A stretch of DNA of 64,000 nt, taken from contig NZ_LT629749.1 in NCBI RefSeq assembly GCF_900105065.1, forward strand, positions 2,914,001 through 2,978,000. Reading direction: 5' to 3'. Under the pieces are notes generated by a model. That model saw only the letters and a program-made list of their open reading frames with translations. It was not told where the DNA came from and did no database searches. This DNA comes from Friedmanniella luteola (GTDB taxonomy: Bacteria > Actinomycetota > Actinomycetes > Propionibacteriales > Propionibacteriaceae). Positions within the stretch are counted from its first letter, which is position 1; each line of letters opens with the position of its first letter. The position numbers and the translations under genes were made by a program. This document shows positions 63,455 to 64,000 of the stretch, in pieces.

Positions 63455-64000
63455 TCAGAGCCGCCCGCCTGTGGCAGTCTGCGGGAAGGTCCAGGTGCTG
63501 GTGTCGCTTTCGAACCGGCCCTGCCGCTCGGCACGGCTTGATTCGGCTTGGTAGCGGCTGTGGCGGCCTTGGGCAGGCCAGGGTTGGTGGCTGTCGGCGC
63601 AGTGTTCGCGTAGCTGGTTGTTCATGCGGTCGGTGAAGGCGGGCAGGGTGTAGCGGTGCCAGTCCTCGAGGAGGTCGCTGGTGAGGGCTTGGCCGGCGTG
63701 GTGGCGTTGGTCGGCGAGAACGGCGATCTGGTGAACCAGGTGGGGGTGGTGGGGCCAGCAGGCGGGGATAGTCGCGTGGGCGTCCCACACCTGTTGATGG
63801 TTGTGCCAGCTGACGACGGCGTCGAGCCATGCCCAGAGTTCGAGCCGTAGGTCGCGGTCGGTGCAGCGGGCGGGGTCCCAGGGGCGGGGCAGGTCGTCGA
63901 GGCCGCTGAAGGTGGACAGCCGCTGGAGGCTGCTGTTGGCGGCCACTTCGAGGTCTTGGTAGGCGTCCTGGATGAGCCGGCCGGGCCGAGGAAACGGCAG
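63455..64000 (-). CDS. Conserved plasmid-type hypothetical protein, partial
   Basis: The frame stays open to the window end (PFPRPGRLIQDAYQDLEVAA before the GTG at 63946), so the true start may lie beyond 64000. A helix-rich protein with tryptophans: LELWAWLDAVVSWHNHQQVW, ATIPACWPHHPHLVHQIAVL, EDWHRYTLPAFTDRM. The WPHHP..V..IAVL pattern resembles small proteins carried beside actinobacterial relaxase genes (DUF4913-like), but I cannot assign it firmly. Located near the MobF gene. Confidence 0.65.
   Translation of the reverse strand: MPFPRPGRLIQDAYQDLEVAANSSLQRLSTFSGLDDLPRPWDPARCTDRDLRLELWAWLDAVVSWHNHQQVWDAHATIPACWPHHPHLVHQIAVLADQRHHAGQALTSDLLEDWHRYTLPAFTDRMNNQLREHCADSHQPWPAQGRHSRYQAESSRAERQGRFESDTSTWTFPQTATGGRL

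Overview
The window is high-GC chromosomal or large-replicon DNA from a filamentous-type actinomycete (Actinomycetota). Lsr2, a WhiB regulator, a class F sortase, GAF/ANTAR proteins, DosS-like GAF kinases and GTG-rich starts all point there. I cannot name the genus with confidence. No rRNA or complete tRNA gene is visible.

Left part (1-31 kb): small operons of stress, sensing and accessory genes. They run from an Lsr2 C-terminus and a serine recombinase through secreted proteins, a frameshifted methyltransferase, two lipoproteins, SnoaL-like, GNAT and epimerase genes. Then come a divergent pair of degenerate GAF and PAS sensors, three GAF/ANTAR-type regulators, a streptomycin-6-kinase-like gene, a PAS-GGDEF-EAL enzyme, an AlkZ-like winged-helix pseudogene, a B12-binding MerR (CarH/LitR-like) facing an ANTAR gene, and a deleted alpha/beta hydrolase. 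Between these genes lie 13 arrays or clusters of one hairpin-bearing repeat with a 28/29-bp period. I see none of this repeat to the right of about 30.6 kb.

Middle (31-47 kb): DUF389 protein, an APC permease broken by an in-frame TAG and a frameshift, a decayed tyrosine recombinase next to a tRNA-3'-end-like sequence, a secreted FN3-like protein, a ChrB_N/DUF1232/DedA operon, a five-gene operon with ATGA-type overlaps (ABC ATPase, permease, exported protein, OmpR regulator, histidine kinase), and an ArsR/CDF metal efflux pair preceded by a frameshifted ferredoxin-like gene.

Right part (47-64 kb): a cell-surface block (sortase F, CHRD protein with C-terminal anchor, alkaline phosphatase, a second CHRD protein), a copper-type locus (CopA remnant, CsoR-like box, DUF6153, DUF305 lipoprotein), two tail-to-tail receiver proteins, and a conjugation module with an 1865-residue MobF relaxase-helicase-Toprim protein, WhiB and a partial plasmid-type gene.

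Two features tie the window together. A roughly 665-bp block is present twice in direct orientation (27.2 and 56.0 kb); its left copy fuses the first 22 codons of a response regulator to the winged-helix gene. Many otherwise recognisable genes carry single-base frameshifts, which could be real decay or assembly error.
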